Below, piece by piece: positions 26,059 to 34,871 of a stretch of 64,000 nt of DNA (position 1 is the first letter of the stretch; each line of letters starts with the position of its first letter). The notes below the pieces were generated by a model. It saw only the letters and a program-made list of their open reading frames with translations. It made no database searches and was not told the origin of the DNA. Source of the DNA: Alkalihalobacillus sp. TS-13 (GTDB lineage: Bacteria; Bacillota; Bacilli; Bacillales; Fictibacillaceae); the NCBI RefSeq assembly GCF_019720915.1, contig NZ_JAHKSI010000002.1, forward strand, positions 1 to 64,000. The letters run 5' to 3'. The position numbers and the translations under genes were made by a program.

Positions 26059-27161
26059 GACCCTTTGATTATGGAGATGAAGAAATCGGGGAAGTGGAAA
26101 TCCTTTTCATTGTAGCTTCTTTTATGATAGCAGTCGGAGTACTGACTCTTCCACGTCAGCTTGCAGGTACGACAGCCTTTTCGGATGGCTGGGTTTCATT
26201 GTTGATTGCAGGTTCCTTCTCCACTTTCTTTATATGGATTACAGCAAAATTGGCAGCCCGTTTTCCAAACCAGTCTTTTTTTACTTTCGCTTCTTCGATT
26301 TGTTCAAAACCTATTGCCACAGTAATCATGTTATGGTTTGCTGCTTACTATGCTACCCTTGCTGGTTATGAAACCAGAGTCATTGCCATTATTGCGAAGC
26401 AGTATCTGTTTGATCAGACCCCTATAGAAGTTATTGCTTTACTTTTTCTGTTGGTGGTTGTTTATGCAGTTTCAGGAACTCGAGTAGGGATCATACGATT
26501 GAACATCTTATTTTTGCCGATTATTCTTGTTATAGCACTATTATTGATGTTGTTAGATATCCAATATTTTGAAACAAAAAATTTAACCCCCGTTTTCACT
26601 ACAAGCTGGGAAAGATACTTGAAGGGTGCTAAAGAATGTTTTTTTGCTCTTAGCGGTTTCTCAGGGCTCTTGTTTTATATGAGGTTCGTTAAAAGGCCCA
26701 AAAAAGCGCCCAAATTTGCTATTTACGGAGTGTTTATTCCTTTAGGGCTTTACCTTCTTTTATATTTAATGGCCATAGGAGTTTTCAATGCAGATACTAC
26801 ATCTACTCTTGTATATCCTACAGTAGAATTGGCTAAAGAAGCAGAAGTACCAGGAGGCTTTTTGGGGCGTTTCGAGTCGTTGTTCTTTACGATATGGATC
26901 ATGGCTATCTTCAATACGACTTCGCTGGCTTACGATGTAGCACTGATGGCTGTCAATTCCTTGTTTCAAAAGGTAAAAAAAATCACGATCATTTTTGTAC
27001 TTACACCAATTATTTACCTTATTGCCATGTTCCCACAAGATTTGACTGAGGTGGATAAATTATCAAAATACATGAATGTTTCGAATGCAGGATTAGCGAT
27101 TTTTCTTCCATCTGTTCTACTGCTTCTTGCTAAAGTAAGGGGGATCAAGGGCAATGACTAA
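26055..27161 (+). CDS. Spore germinant receptor subunit B (GerB family permease)
   Basis: B subunits are ten-helix proteins of the APC amino-acid transporter superfamily and hold the germinant binding site. The 368-residue product shows about ten hydrophobic segments and begins near EIGEVEILFIVASFMIAVGV, with ALSGFSGLLFYMRF in the centre. ATG 26055 overlaps the A subunit stop (ATGA), so the two are translationally coupled. An AGGGGAGG lies upstream. The gene overlaps the C subunit start by eight bases. Confidence 0.93.
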   Translation: MRPFDYGDEEIGEVEILFIVASFMIAVGVLTLPRQLAGTTAFSDGWVSLLIAGSFSTFFIWITAKLAARFPNQSFFTFASSICSKPIATVIMLWFAAYYATLAGYETRVIAIIAKQYLFDQTPIEVIALLFLLVVVYAVSGTRVGIIRLNILFLPIILVIALLLMLLDIQYFETKNLTPVFTTSWERYLKGAKECFFALSGFSGLLFYMRFVKRPKKAPKFAIYGVFIPLGLYLLLYLMAIGVFNADTTSTLVYPTVELAKEAEVPGGFLGRFESLFFTIWIMAIFNTTSLAYDVALMAVNSLFQKVKKITIIFVLTPIIYLIAMFPQDLTEVDKLSKYMNVSNAGLAIFLPSVLLLLAKVRGIKGND

Positions 27162-28353
27162 AACGAAACTTTACTTGATTGTTTTCATAGTGTTTCCACT
27201 CTTTCTAACGGGATGTTGGGACCAGATAGAAATTGAAGACCGCGGGTTTATAATCGGGGTGGCAATCGATTTGTTCGAAGGTATAGAAGAGGAATCAGAC
27301 GACCCACAAGGTGAATATCAGTATAAAGGAACATGGCAATATGTTGTTCCAGGAGACTTTTCAATGGGGACCTCTGGACAAAGTGGTGGAGGTTCACAAA
27401 AACCTTATGATAATGTGTCAACGATAAGTGACAGTTTGCTTATACAAGCGCGTAACCTGTCGGCAAACAAAAGTCGTCCGGCATTTGCAGAACATATGCA
27501 AGTAATCATTATATCTGATAAGTTGGCAAAAACCCCGGGGGCTTTCGAGAACATTCTTGATCTGTTCATACGGGATGATGAAATGCGGAGGGGAATGATT
27601 GTAATGATTTCAGAAGGCGAAGCAAGCCCTATTTTGGACATGCCGGCAAGGCCTGAAAATCTACCCGCGTTGAATTTAAAATCCATTTCCGAAAATATAG
27701 GGAAAAATTCGAAAATACATCCACCGGTAAGGATTGGTGCCATTCACCAATATCTGATTGGCCAAAATAGCTTCACCATTCCGAAAGTAGCCATTGACGG
27801 TAAAACACTCAGCATGACTGGAGCTGCTGTTTTTCAAGGAAACAACAATCAAATGATTGATTTTATTAGCGGAGACGTTATAGAAGGCCTCAATTTCATT
27901 ACAGGGAAGTATAAAGGGGGATTTATAAAAGCAAAAGTCAAGGAGCAATTGGTGGTGTATGATGTAAAGAATGCTCGGAGTATTATTAACGTGGATGTGA
28001 AAAATAAAGAGAATATCCATTTCAATATCGAAATCCAAACAGAAGGTATTATCGGTGAATCATTTGTACCCCTCGATTACTCAAATTCAAAAATGATGAA
28101 AAAAGTCGAAAATGCCATTGAAAAAGAAGTTGAACGGAAAGTGTTGAAAACGATTCATACATTTCAAAAAGATCTAAAAGCTGATTCTCTTGGACTTGGT
28201 GGTCATTTGCAGGGAGAAGATCATAAAACATGGAATAGGATCAAACAAAACTGGGATCAAGGGGAAAACTATTTTTCAAAAAGTACCATCAATGTTCAAG
28301 TTAAAGCTTTTGTACGAAATTCTGGAGCTGTAATTGAAAGTAGTGATCAATAG
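27154..28353 (+). CDS. Spore germinant receptor subunit C (GerC lipoprotein)
   Basis: C subunits are lipoproteins attached to the outer face of the spore inner membrane. The 399-residue product begins with a signal peptide ending in the lipobox FLTGC, so Cys at about residue 21 should be diacylglycerylated. It then has WDQIEIEDRGFIIGVAID, the hallmark first strand of the Ger(x)C family. The C-terminal domain (from about residue 220) is also typical. ATG 27154 overlaps the B gene. The stop is followed within ten bases by the RBS of a small fourth gene. Confidence 0.93.
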   Translation: MTKTKLYLIVFIVFPLFLTGCWDQIEIEDRGFIIGVAIDLFEGIEEESDDPQGEYQYKGTWQYVVPGDFSMGTSGQSGGGSQKPYDNVSTISDSLLIQARNLSANKSRPAFAEHMQVIIISDKLAKTPGAFENILDLFIRDDEMRRGMIVMISEGEASPILDMPARPENLPALNLKSISENIGKNSKIHPPVRIGAIHQYLIGQNSFTIPKVAIDGKTLSMTGAAVFQGNNNQMIDFISGDVIEGLNFITGKYKGGFIKAKVKEQLVVYDVKNARSIINVDVKNKENIHFNIEIQTEGIIGESFVPLDYSNSKMMKKVENAIEKEVERKVLKTIHTFQKDLKADSLGLGGHLQGEDHKTWNRIKQNWDQGENYFSKSTINVQVKAFVRNSGAVIESSDQ

Positions 28354-28369
28354 AAGGAGGATGGCTGAG

Positions 28370-28531
28370 GTGTGGGAGAAAATACTGGGTAGATTCCCAA
28401 CTAATTTAATTATCTATTCGACGATAGGATCGTTATTGATTCCTATGGTTATTTATAAATTCAACCAAAAGCTTCATGATTACGCAGATCCACCATGGAA
28501 GAAACATCATGGAAAAAAACAGCCTGACTAA
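28370..28531 (+). CDS. Small membrane protein at the end of the ger operon (possible D-type subunit)
   Basis: A 53-residue frame starts at GTG 28370, nine bases after AAGGAGG; an ATG at 28361 touches that RBS and is less likely. It has one hydrophobic segment, LIIYSTIGSLLIPMVIYKF, and a basic, His-rich tail. Some Bacillus ger operons carry a small fourth gene (D subunit) that modulates germination; those usually have two predicted helices, so the match is by position and size. It is not similar to anything I can name. Expression with gerABC is likely from the 16-base gap. Confidence 0.6.
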   Translation: MWEKILGRFPTNLIIYSTIGSLLIPMVIYKFNQKLHDYADPPWKKHHGKKQPD

Positions 28532-28618
28532 GCTTCTAAAACTTCACCATTTCTGCTCTTTCACTTGCTCTATTACCTTAGAACCAATTATTTCAATTTA
28601 AGAATTTAATTTCCTGAA

Positions 28619-28663
28619 AAAGGGACATACCATATTTAAGATATGCCCTGTCAATGGAAGATC
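28619..28663 (+). repeat. 3'-end hairpin repeat, copy 9
   Basis: Arms GGGACATA and TATGCCC around CCATATTTAAGA are followed by the tail CCCTGTCAATGGAAGATC. It lies between the convergent ger operon and the second sulfotransferase gene, about 140 bases past the stop of the latter. Confidence 0.65.
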
Positions 28664-28805
28664 ATTTTTTAAATTATCCAACTCTCGGACTTTGTCGTAT
28701 GGCTCTAATAGTCGTTCGGGTACCACCGTTCTCCCTCTCGCAATTTATATCCAAATTGAGCTCATGTAATAGTTTGGAAATCTGTATTACCAGCTTTTAT
28801 AAGTC

Positions 28806-29435
28806 TCAGAATGTGTAATTGAATAAATCAATCTCTTTTTTAAAATAATTTCGAATTACTTCTCTTTGATGCTTATTATATTGCGTACTATAATGTAGGC
28901 GGTTTTTCCTGAAGTTACCTTTTGCCTTTGGTAACCAACCATCGAAAGGAAGAGAAATCTTATCACAAATTGATTTCAAATCACTTTCTAAATTTTCATA
29001 TTTCCCAAGGTAGTCGACTGCTGAATTGTTATCGATTGTGTATATAGGGAAGTTATATGCATATTTATAGCCTTCACGTTCCAAGAATTCCTCAAAACTT
29101 TCTTTTTGAGGGTCTCTTACAAGAAAATAATATAAAGAAATAACTTTGTCCCAAGGGTTTCTATCAAAACAAAACTTATAATAAGAGTTCCAAATATCTT
29201 CCCCTATCAAAGACTTTATTTTATTTGCAGAATCGTGATTATAAAAATTAGTTGGACCAATTTGATCGTTTTGTGGGTATTTCCCCAGTGCAGCTCTAAT
29301 CTTCTGATCCTCAGGCATTATAGGTGTGATAATATCACGATCATCACAATACCTTGACAATGAAATTTCAATACTAGTCCCTGCCGTTTTTTTCGTTTTC
29401 AAAAAAATATACTTATATTTATGGGATATGATCAT
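28806..29435 (-). CDS. Sulfotransferase family 2 protein
   Basis: The 209-residue protein has the PAPS 5'-phosphosulfate loop IFLKTKKTAGTSIEISL at the N-terminus and the 3'-phosphate motif FCFDRNPWDKVISLYYF near residue 90. This is the pattern of bacterial sulfotransferase family 2 (carbohydrate-type) proteins. ATG 29435 is preceded by AAGAGG. It is unlike the sulfotransferase at 23128 except for these motifs. No signal peptide is seen. The acceptor is unknown; a surface or spore polysaccharide is conceivable. Confidence 0.85.
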   Translation of the reverse strand: MIISHKYKYIFLKTKKTAGTSIEISLSRYCDDRDIITPIMPEDQKIRAALGKYPQNDQIGPTNFYNHDSANKIKSLIGEDIWNSYYKFCFDRNPWDKVISLYYFLVRDPQKESFEEFLEREGYKYAYNFPIYTIDNNSAVDYLGKYENLESDLKSICDKISLPFDGWLPKAKGNFRKNRLHYSTQYNKHQREVIRNYFKKEIDLFNYTF

Positions 29436-29502
29436 TCCTCTTATTTCCTCTCCATCTTATATGAAAGACTTTCTAATATTTTATATAAAATCCATTTAGT
29501 TC

Positions 29503-29714
29503 GGAACGGCGTTTTTCTTAGCTGTACGTGCGATTACGGTAGGTCTTCGGAAATAAGAGTTCGCTAACAATAATCGTATAACCATCATATTTCCCGGAGC
29601 AATTGCTACAGATTTACCTGAAACGATTTCAGATTCAATACAATTCCCATTGATATTGAAAATATTGCTCGTCACATTGCTTTGGCTATTGAACAACCGT
29701 CCCCGCAGCTTTAA
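29503..29714 (+). pseudogene. 3' remnant of a short-chain dehydrogenase
   Basis: Plus-strand frames joined across shifts read GTAFFLAVRAITVGLRK, EFANNNRITIIFPGAIATDL, PETISDS and DIENIARHIALAIEQPS. These match the part of an SDR that follows the catalytic Tyr-x-x-x-Lys: helix F, the PG loop and the C-terminal helix. The catalytic Tyr and the NAD(P) site are gone. At least two frame breaks are present. A minus-strand frame over the same bases has no such similarity. Confidence 0.65.
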
Positions 29715-29734
29715 CCATAATCGATGAAATTATC

Positions 29735-31060
29735 CTATCCAGTTAAAATTTCTTCCTTCGGATAACGAATTCCATTTTGATCAGGGTATGCCAGAGAAAA
29801 AGCCAATGTTAAAGGTCCGATTTTTCCCACAAACATGATACAAAGAATAACCAGTTTCCCAACCTCTGTTAAATCTCCTGTTAAGCCCATAGACAATCCT
29901 ACTGTTCCAAATGCAGAAATGGTTTCAAACAGAATTGCAATGAAGGGGGCATTCTCTGTTATATCTAATATAAAAACGCCTAGAAATATGACGAATATTC
30001 CGATAATCGAAATCGCAAGAGAACGGACAATAATCCGGTCTGTAATCGACCTCCTAAAAACCATGATATCTTCTTTTCTTTTTAGAAAGGTGATTACAGA
30101 TAAAACCATCGCCAAAAAAGTGGTCAGTTTAATTCCGCCCCCGGTAGAAGCACTTCCAGCCCCAATAAACATCAGTATCATTATTAAAAATAGAGTTGCC
30201 TCATCCATATTTCCAATTTCAATCGTATTGAATCCTGCAGTTCTTGGGACTACTCCTTGAAAATATGATGCCCATACTTTATTGGAGAAAGATAAGTTGC
30301 CCAGGGTTCCAGGGTTATTGTATTCCAAAATAAAGATGATGAAGATTGCCAAAATATTAGTTATTAATGTACCCACCAACATCAATTTTGAGTGTAGGGA
30401 TAGTTTTCGATAATGACTCGTTTTGAAGATATCAAAAAGAACAGTAAATCCAATCCCACCAACTATAAACAGGATGGAAATGATCAAATTAACAATCGGG
30501 TCCCCTACAAAACGTATTAAACTATCTGAATAAATCGAAAAACCAGCATTGTTAAAAGCGGAGATCGAATGAAAAATAGCAGAATAAAGTCCATGTTTCC
30601 ATCCCATATGTGGTGCCCAATACAGGAACAAAAATAATGCAGCAATCGTTTCTATTATTATAGAAAAGAAAAATAACCTTTTTACTAGATAAATCACTCC
30701 ACCAATATTGGTCTGATTGAGGGCCTGCTTTACGAGTAACCGTTCTTTCACTCCAATTTTCTTACCTAATAAAAGAAAGATTAAGACAGCAAAAGTCATG
30801 ATACCCAGTCCGCCAATTTGGATTAAAAAAAGAATAATGATTTCACCGAAAAAAGTGAAAGCTTGTCCGGTATCTACAACAATAAGCCCTGTTACGGTCA
30901 TTGCTGAGGTTGCAGTAAAGAATGCATCCATCCAAGTGATTCCTCCAGTTGTGGCATTAGGTAATCTTAATAAACATGTCCCAAGAATAATAAAAAAAAG
31001 GAAAATCAGGGATAAGAATTGGGGAGGGCTAAAATTAATCACATATCTTCTGGGCTGCAT
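29735..31060 (-). CDS. ktrB: Ktr-type potassium uptake membrane subunit
   Basis: KtrB/KtrD proteins form the K+ channel-like dimer that works with a cytosolic RCK subunit and is driven by the Na+ or membrane gradient. The 441-residue product has the four M1-P-M2 units, with filter-like segments ATSAMTVTGLIVVDTG, HSISAFNNAGFSIYSD, VPRTAGFNTIEIG and TISAFGTVGLSMGLTG. The Gly in each is the conserved filter residue. The upstream ktrA-like gene ends three bases before this start, so they form one operon. The KtrA partner identifies it as KtrB rather than KtrD, though the split between them is not sharp. Confidence 0.9.
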   Translation of the reverse strand: MQPRRYVINFSPPQFLSLIFLFFIILGTCLLRLPNATTGGITWMDAFFTATSAMTVTGLIVVDTGQAFTFFGEIIILFLIQIGGLGIMTFAVLIFLLLGKKIGVKERLLVKQALNQTNIGGVIYLVKRLFFFSIIIETIAALFLFLYWAPHMGWKHGLYSAIFHSISAFNNAGFSIYSDSLIRFVGDPIVNLIISILFIVGGIGFTVLFDIFKTSHYRKLSLHSKLMLVGTLITNILAIFIIFILEYNNPGTLGNLSFSNKVWASYFQGVVPRTAGFNTIEIGNMDEATLFLIMILMFIGAGSASTGGGIKLTTFLAMVLSVITFLKRKEDIMVFRRSITDRIIVRSLAISIIGIFVIFLGVFILDITENAPFIAILFETISAFGTVGLSMGLTGDLTEVGKLVILCIMFVGKIGPLTLAFSLAYPDQNGIRYPKEEILTG

Positions 31061-31063
31061 GCT

Positions 31064-31732
31064 TTATACACCTTCTTCCTCAAATCGGCTTAAATCTTTG
31101 TTATGACCAATCAATACAAGGATGTCATCTTTCAAAATAATTTCCTCAGCAGAGGGAGCTACCTTAATGTCCTTACCACTTCTGATGGCAATAATGGTAC
31201 AACCATACCTTGCTCTTGTATTCAATTGTAATAGCGAGCGATTAGCCACCTTTTTTGTCGCAACTACCTCCATAATACTGTGTTCTTTGGATAACTCGAT
31301 GTAATCAATTATTTTTTCTGAGACAATATGATGAGCCACTCGGATTGCCATATCACGTTCAGGGTGGATTATTCTGTCAGCTCCGATTTTTTCAAGAACT
31401 TTATGATGATATTCATTTTGGGCTTTCACCCATACATTTTTTATCCCTTGTTCTTTTAAATGGAGTGTTGTTAGAATACTCGCTTGTAAATTATCTCCTA
31501 AAGCAACAATTACATAATCAAAATTCCGAATTCCTAATGTTTCCATCGAATTTTCATCCACAGTGTTTAACTCAACAATATGCGTTGCAAGTTCACTATG
31601 CTTACTCACTTTATCGCTATCAATATCCACAGCCAAGACTTCTACCCCAAGCCTGTGAAATTCTTTAACGAGACTTCCACCAAAACGCCCAAGTCCAAGA
31701 ACCGCAAATTGTTTATTTTCAAAATTTTTCAA
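31064..31732 (-). CDS. ktrA: Ktr potassium uptake regulatory subunit (RCK/TrkA-N)
   Basis: KtrA forms an octameric ring under the KtrB dimer and gates K+ uptake in response to ATP/ADP and c-di-AMP. Residues 1-135 form the Rossmann RCK_N domain, with FAVLGLGRFGGSLVKEF and the acidic residue at the end of strand 2 in VLAVDIDSDKV. Residues 140-222 are the RCK_C domain that binds c-di-AMP. ATG 31732 follows AAGGAG. I searched the 380 bases upstream for a ydaO-type c-di-AMP riboswitch, which precedes ktrAB in B. subtilis, and saw no convincing one. Confidence 0.9.
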   Translation of the reverse strand: MKNFENKQFAVLGLGRFGGSLVKEFHRLGVEVLAVDIDSDKVSKHSELATHIVELNTVDENSMETLGIRNFDYVIVALGDNLQASILTTLHLKEQGIKNVWVKAQNEYHHKVLEKIGADRIIHPERDMAIRVAHHIVSEKIIDYIELSKEHSIMEVVATKKVANRSLLQLNTRARYGCTIIAIRSGKDIKVAPSAEEIILKDDILVLIGHNKDLSRFEEEGV

Positions 31733-32115
31733 TTGATTATCTCCTTGTACACTGACCTAAAAAAAGACCATTGTGAAGAATAGTCTGTACAATCGCTTTA
31801 ACTCTAGTATGTTAGGTTTCACATCTTAATAAACGTATACAAGTGAATCGTTCTCAAGGTTACTCTTCTAACTGATTACAATATACCAATCAATAAAATT
31901 TATATCCAAGTCAAAATGTGATTTTGATAAAAGGAAATCCTATGCATGATGAAATATTGGAAAAAGCAAATATAAAAAACACAGAGGTTGTTATGATTTA
32001 AGCTGATCGGCAACAAACTGAGCTAGAAGCAGATAAAAACAAAAAAGAGGCTTATCCTTATTCGGATATGCCTCTTTAAATTGAACATTGACCTTTAGGA
32101 TAAGCCGCTTCCTAT
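31733..32115. other. Gap upstream of ktrA with a repeat copy
   Basis: The ktrA promoter should lie at the left end. A plus-strand stretch near 31940-31999 encodes MHDEILEKANIKNTEVVMI, which resembles part of a DUF421-type membrane protein but is too short to call. A hairpin repeat occupies 32046-32090. Confidence 0.4.
32046..32090 (+). repeat. 3'-end hairpin repeat, copy 10
   Basis: AAGAGGCTTATCC and GGATATGCCTCTT form the stem, followed by tail CTCTTTAAATTGAAC. It lies 26 bases past the stop of the yjdJ-like pseudogene. Its arms are nearly those of copy 11 at 34109, so these two share recent ancestry. Confidence 0.7.
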
Positions 32116-32592
32116 TTAAGAAAACTTAACTATGTTTCCATTTCCTTTCTTAACTCTTAAATAGAATAGTAGAGATAATAATAAATTTAATATACCGATA
32201 GCAATAAAGAGTGAAGTGAAAATCCCGCCGCCGTTTGTTGGAGAATCAATACTGCTGATGCTGTTAGGAAAGATAAAGTCCCTATAGATATGTATCCTAC
32301 GATCAATCTTCTAGTGTTATGTTTCAAAATTGCGAAAACACTTATCATTACCATATAGGTGAGACTCAACAGAATTAAAATTGGAAAGAACGGTTTGAAT
32401 TTTGCTGCATATATAAAGTGGTCCAATTGAGATATGTCGACCTTACTTGAAATTTCCCCATTCATTATTTTAGAAAAAATAGCAGAGTGTTCCCACTCCC
32501 AGGGGTCGTCTCTAATTTCACTTCCTTCATACCAGGCTGAAAATGTCGATAAACCTAAAATAGTTAATGCACACAGAAATTGCGTATTTCAT
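32116..32592 (-). pseudogene. YjdJ-like (DUF4306) membrane protein with two frameshifts
   Basis: Joined frames give NTQFLCALTILGLSTFSAWY and EGSEIRDDPWEWEHSAIFSK, then a central membrane segment and SPTNGGGIFTSLFIAIGILN. Order and motifs (SAWYEGSE, SQLDHFIYAAKFKPFFP) match the DUF4306 family. The likely start ATG 32592, with AAGG eight bases upstream, is out of frame with the body, so one base is missing near 32575-32590. A second shift near 32240-32250 moves the last helix to another frame ending at 32118-32116. The protein would have been about 155 residues with four helices. Two separate lesions favour true decay over error. Confidence 0.7.
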
Positions 32593-32615
32593 TCACTAAT
32601 ACCTTCTTTCATTTG

Positions 32616-34028
32616 TTAGATCATGGACACGTTATCCATCTTCAATTTATTCCTTTTCTTCAAATACATCATGAATACGTCTTTCACCATCAACGTTTTA
32701 CCGATATCAATCATTTTACAACCTTTGACAGATGCATACCCGCATACTTCTTCGTACAACAGTGGTGTTCCGCTGCCAACCGTGTATACACGCTCTTCTT
32801 GTAATTGTTCTCCGTTCACCTTTATCTCTGAGATGTCGCCATTCTGATCTGTCCATGAAACTCCAGAAAATCCTAAAGATCCAATCGTGATCCCGTGTGG
32901 GCGGAACCCATTTCCGTAAACCTTCTTAGAAGTGATTTCTTCTCTCAAATGATCTTTAATTAAACCTGCAATCTGCTTCCCTTTCATTTCGATCAACACA
33001 GGAGAATGCATGCTTTTACAAATATCCAAAACCTTGCCCCTCGTCAATTCGCCTTTTTCCAGCCCCCCAATAGCCGCTCCACCATACATGATACCGATCT
33101 CCGCATCCCAAAATTCCCGTATTCCATCTGCCATGAGTTTGATGACAGCCTCATGTGATAGAAGCTCTTCGGTATAAGATAATACTTCTGATAGAAACTC
33201 ATTCGTTTCGTTGCGCCCCTGTTCCAATATCGCACTCATGCTAGGATCACGCTCGGAGCCTAGATTGATTTCTATTAATTTACCGATATACTTTTCTATT
33301 TTTTTATTTGCCAGATCAATTTCAAGTCGCAGCTCTCCAACATATTTCCCGTGAGATCCGGCCTGGACAATAATCACACCAGACTCCTCAATAGGACTTT
33401 CAAGAACCGTATGGGAGTGCGCGCCAACAATCACGTCAACTACTCCGCTTAATTTCTTTGCCAATTCAAGGTCAGCTTCGTACCCCATGTGTGAAAGGAA
33501 AATGATCAAATCAGCCCCTTGATCATGTAAGTCGTCGACCGCTTTATTTATTGAAGTCACTGTATCTCGATTACGAAAACCATGCTTATTCTCATAAAGG
33601 TCTCCGAATTGATCGGTTGCCCCGAAAAGCCCGATCTTCAACTGACCTGCTTTTAATATTAGGGATTCTTTCATTCCTCCAATGGCAGATCCATCGCTTT
33701 CAGCTAAATTCAGCAACAACCATGGAACGGTCGTTTCAAGACTATGCTTTCGAATCAGTTCTGGAGTCGAACGTAAAACTTCATTATTCCCTACTGACAT
33801 CGCATGATATCCAACATCTGCTAACATCTCTAAATGTATATTGCCTTGAGTGGCCAAACACTCATTGACGCTCATATCTAGATGATCTCCCCCATCTAAA
33901 AGGAGATACTTCTCATTTCCAGATTTGAGCTCTTTTACCCGTTTCTTTATGTATGCAGCCTGTCTTAATAATTGCTCATAATTCGCGTGAAGATCATTTG
34001 TATGTATGATTGTGATAGCCTGTTTCAT
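32616..34028 (-). CDS. Metallophosphatase/5'-nucleotidase family protein (YunD-like)
   Basis: These two-domain enzymes hydrolyse phosphate esters of nucleotides with a dinuclear metal centre. The 470-residue product has metal motifs HTNDLHANYE at the N-terminus, LLDGGDHLD, SVGNNE (usually GNHE; Asn replaces His), FLSHMGYEAD and VDVIVGAHSHTVLE. The C-terminal 5'-nucleotidase domain starts at about 290. No signal peptide is present, unlike UshA, so it is cytosolic like YunD of B. subtilis. ATG 34028 follows AAAGGGGA. The GNNE variant may lower activity. The gene stands alone on the minus strand. Confidence 0.88.
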   Translation of the reverse strand: MKQAITIIHTNDLHANYEQLLRQAAYIKKRVKELKSGNEKYLLLDGGDHLDMSVNECLATQGNIHLEMLADVGYHAMSVGNNEVLRSTPELIRKHSLETTVPWLLLNLAESDGSAIGGMKESLILKAGQLKIGLFGATDQFGDLYENKHGFRNRDTVTSINKAVDDLHDQGADLIIFLSHMGYEADLELAKKLSGVVDVIVGAHSHTVLESPIEESGVIIVQAGSHGKYVGELRLEIDLANKKIEKYIGKLIEINLGSERDPSMSAILEQGRNETNEFLSEVLSYTEELLSHEAVIKLMADGIREFWDAEIGIMYGGAAIGGLEKGELTRGKVLDICKSMHSPVLIEMKGKQIAGLIKDHLREEITSKKVYGNGFRPHGITIGSLGFSGVSWTDQNGDISEIKVNGEQLQEERVYTVGSGTPLLYEEVCGYASVKGCKMIDIGKTLMVKDVFMMYLKKRNKLKMDNVSMI

Positions 34029-34108
34029 GTGTTATCCCCTTTACCTTTTGTTTAATACCAATTATTTCAAATCATCTACTCTAACTCAATCATTATTTTC
34101 ATAAAAAA

Positions 34109-34152
34109 GAGGCATATCCTGCTTCGGATATGCCCCTTCTAATACTGAAGAC
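34109..34152 (+). repeat. 3'-end hairpin repeat, copy 11
   Basis: AGAGGCATATCC and GGATATGCCCC around TGCTTC, then tail CCCTTCTAATACTGAAGAC. It is 25 bases past the stop of the SRPBCC gene. The arms are shared with copy 10. Confidence 0.7.
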
Positions 34153-34176
34153 CCTGATAATAAAAAGTTTATCTAC

Positions 34177-34617
34177 CTAAGCTTTATTGGTGGTTTCACT
34201 ATACTTCTTAAAGTTGTCAAGAAACGCTTGCCAGCCTGCTTCTTGCATTTCAGTTGGATTGTCAGTTTCTGCTTCAAACGTCTCGATGATCTTCGTTTCA
34301 TTCTCCTGAGGAACAAAACGTATCGTGACTTTTCTTCCATCATCAAGCGTGTAGGAAATCAACTCGTGTATTTTCACTTCGTCATAGACACCACTAAAAT
34401 CAAACCCAAAGCTACCGTCCTTCGCTTCCATTCTGGTGTGGAATCTTCCGCCATCCCTTAAATCGTTTTCGGCATTTGGAGCATGCCAATCATCCGATGC
34501 AAAACTCCATTTTGTTATATGCTGCGGCTCTGTCCAATATTTCCATACTTCCTCAACAGGTATTTGAACTGTCGTCTCTACTGTAATTGTCACTTTATTG
34601 CCTGTTTCCATTTTCAT
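34177..34617 (-). CDS. SRPBCC/AHSA1-family protein
   Basis: The START/Bet v1-like fold has a deep hydrophobic cavity; the AHSA1 group is named after the Hsp90 co-chaperone Aha1, but bacterial members have no known chaperone role. The 146-residue protein has VQIPVEEVWKYWTEPQHITK near the start, GGRFHTRMEAKDGSFGFDFS in the centre and ETEIIETFEAE-like strand segments. The C-terminal QEAGWQAFLDNFKKYSET is typical. ATG 34617 follows AAGGAGG. In many Bacilli such genes follow an ArsR regulator; none is adjacent here. A hairpin repeat lies at each end of the gene. Confidence 0.87.
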   Translation of the reverse strand: MKMETGNKVTITVETTVQIPVEEVWKYWTEPQHITKWSFASDDWHAPNAENDLRDGGRFHTRMEAKDGSFGFDFSGVYDEVKIHELISYTLDDGRKVTIRFVPQENETKIIETFEAETDNPTEMQEAGWQAFLDNFKKYSETTNKA

Positions 34618-34703
34618 GATCCTCCTTACTATAATAAAATTTCAAAGCACTCAGGCAGATCGATCCTCCTCTCCCTCTAAGGAACCTACACTTTAGTTCA
34701 ACA

Positions 34704-34749
34704 AGAAAAGCATTTCTCCTTCTTGAAGAAATGCTTTTCTGTTGAAGAC
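34704..34749 (+). repeat. 3'-end hairpin repeat, copy 12
   Basis: A near-perfect 14-bp stem, AGAAAAGCATTTCT and AGAAATGCTTTTCT, is followed by a short GTTGAAGAC tail. It lies between the SRPBCC start and the end of the UPF0158 pseudogene. Confidence 0.65.
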
Positions 34750-34871
34750 TACTGGCCCAGTTTTTATGTGATACAGAAGAAAAGTTTGTTCCAGTGATCA
34801 CCTGTTTGTATCTTCAGCTAGAACGATTATTCAAATGCAGAATTATAATCCAGATTTAGCTCTTGCTACCT

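Noticed and set aside
29496-29696. Minus-strand 66-codon frame as a gene
   Set aside because: It has no RBS or family similarity, and the opposite strand holds a recognisable SDR relic.
31733-32045. c-di-AMP (ydaO-type) riboswitch before ktrA
   Set aside because: B. subtilis ktrAB has one, but I could not find the conserved core motifs or a matching terminator hairpin in this leader.
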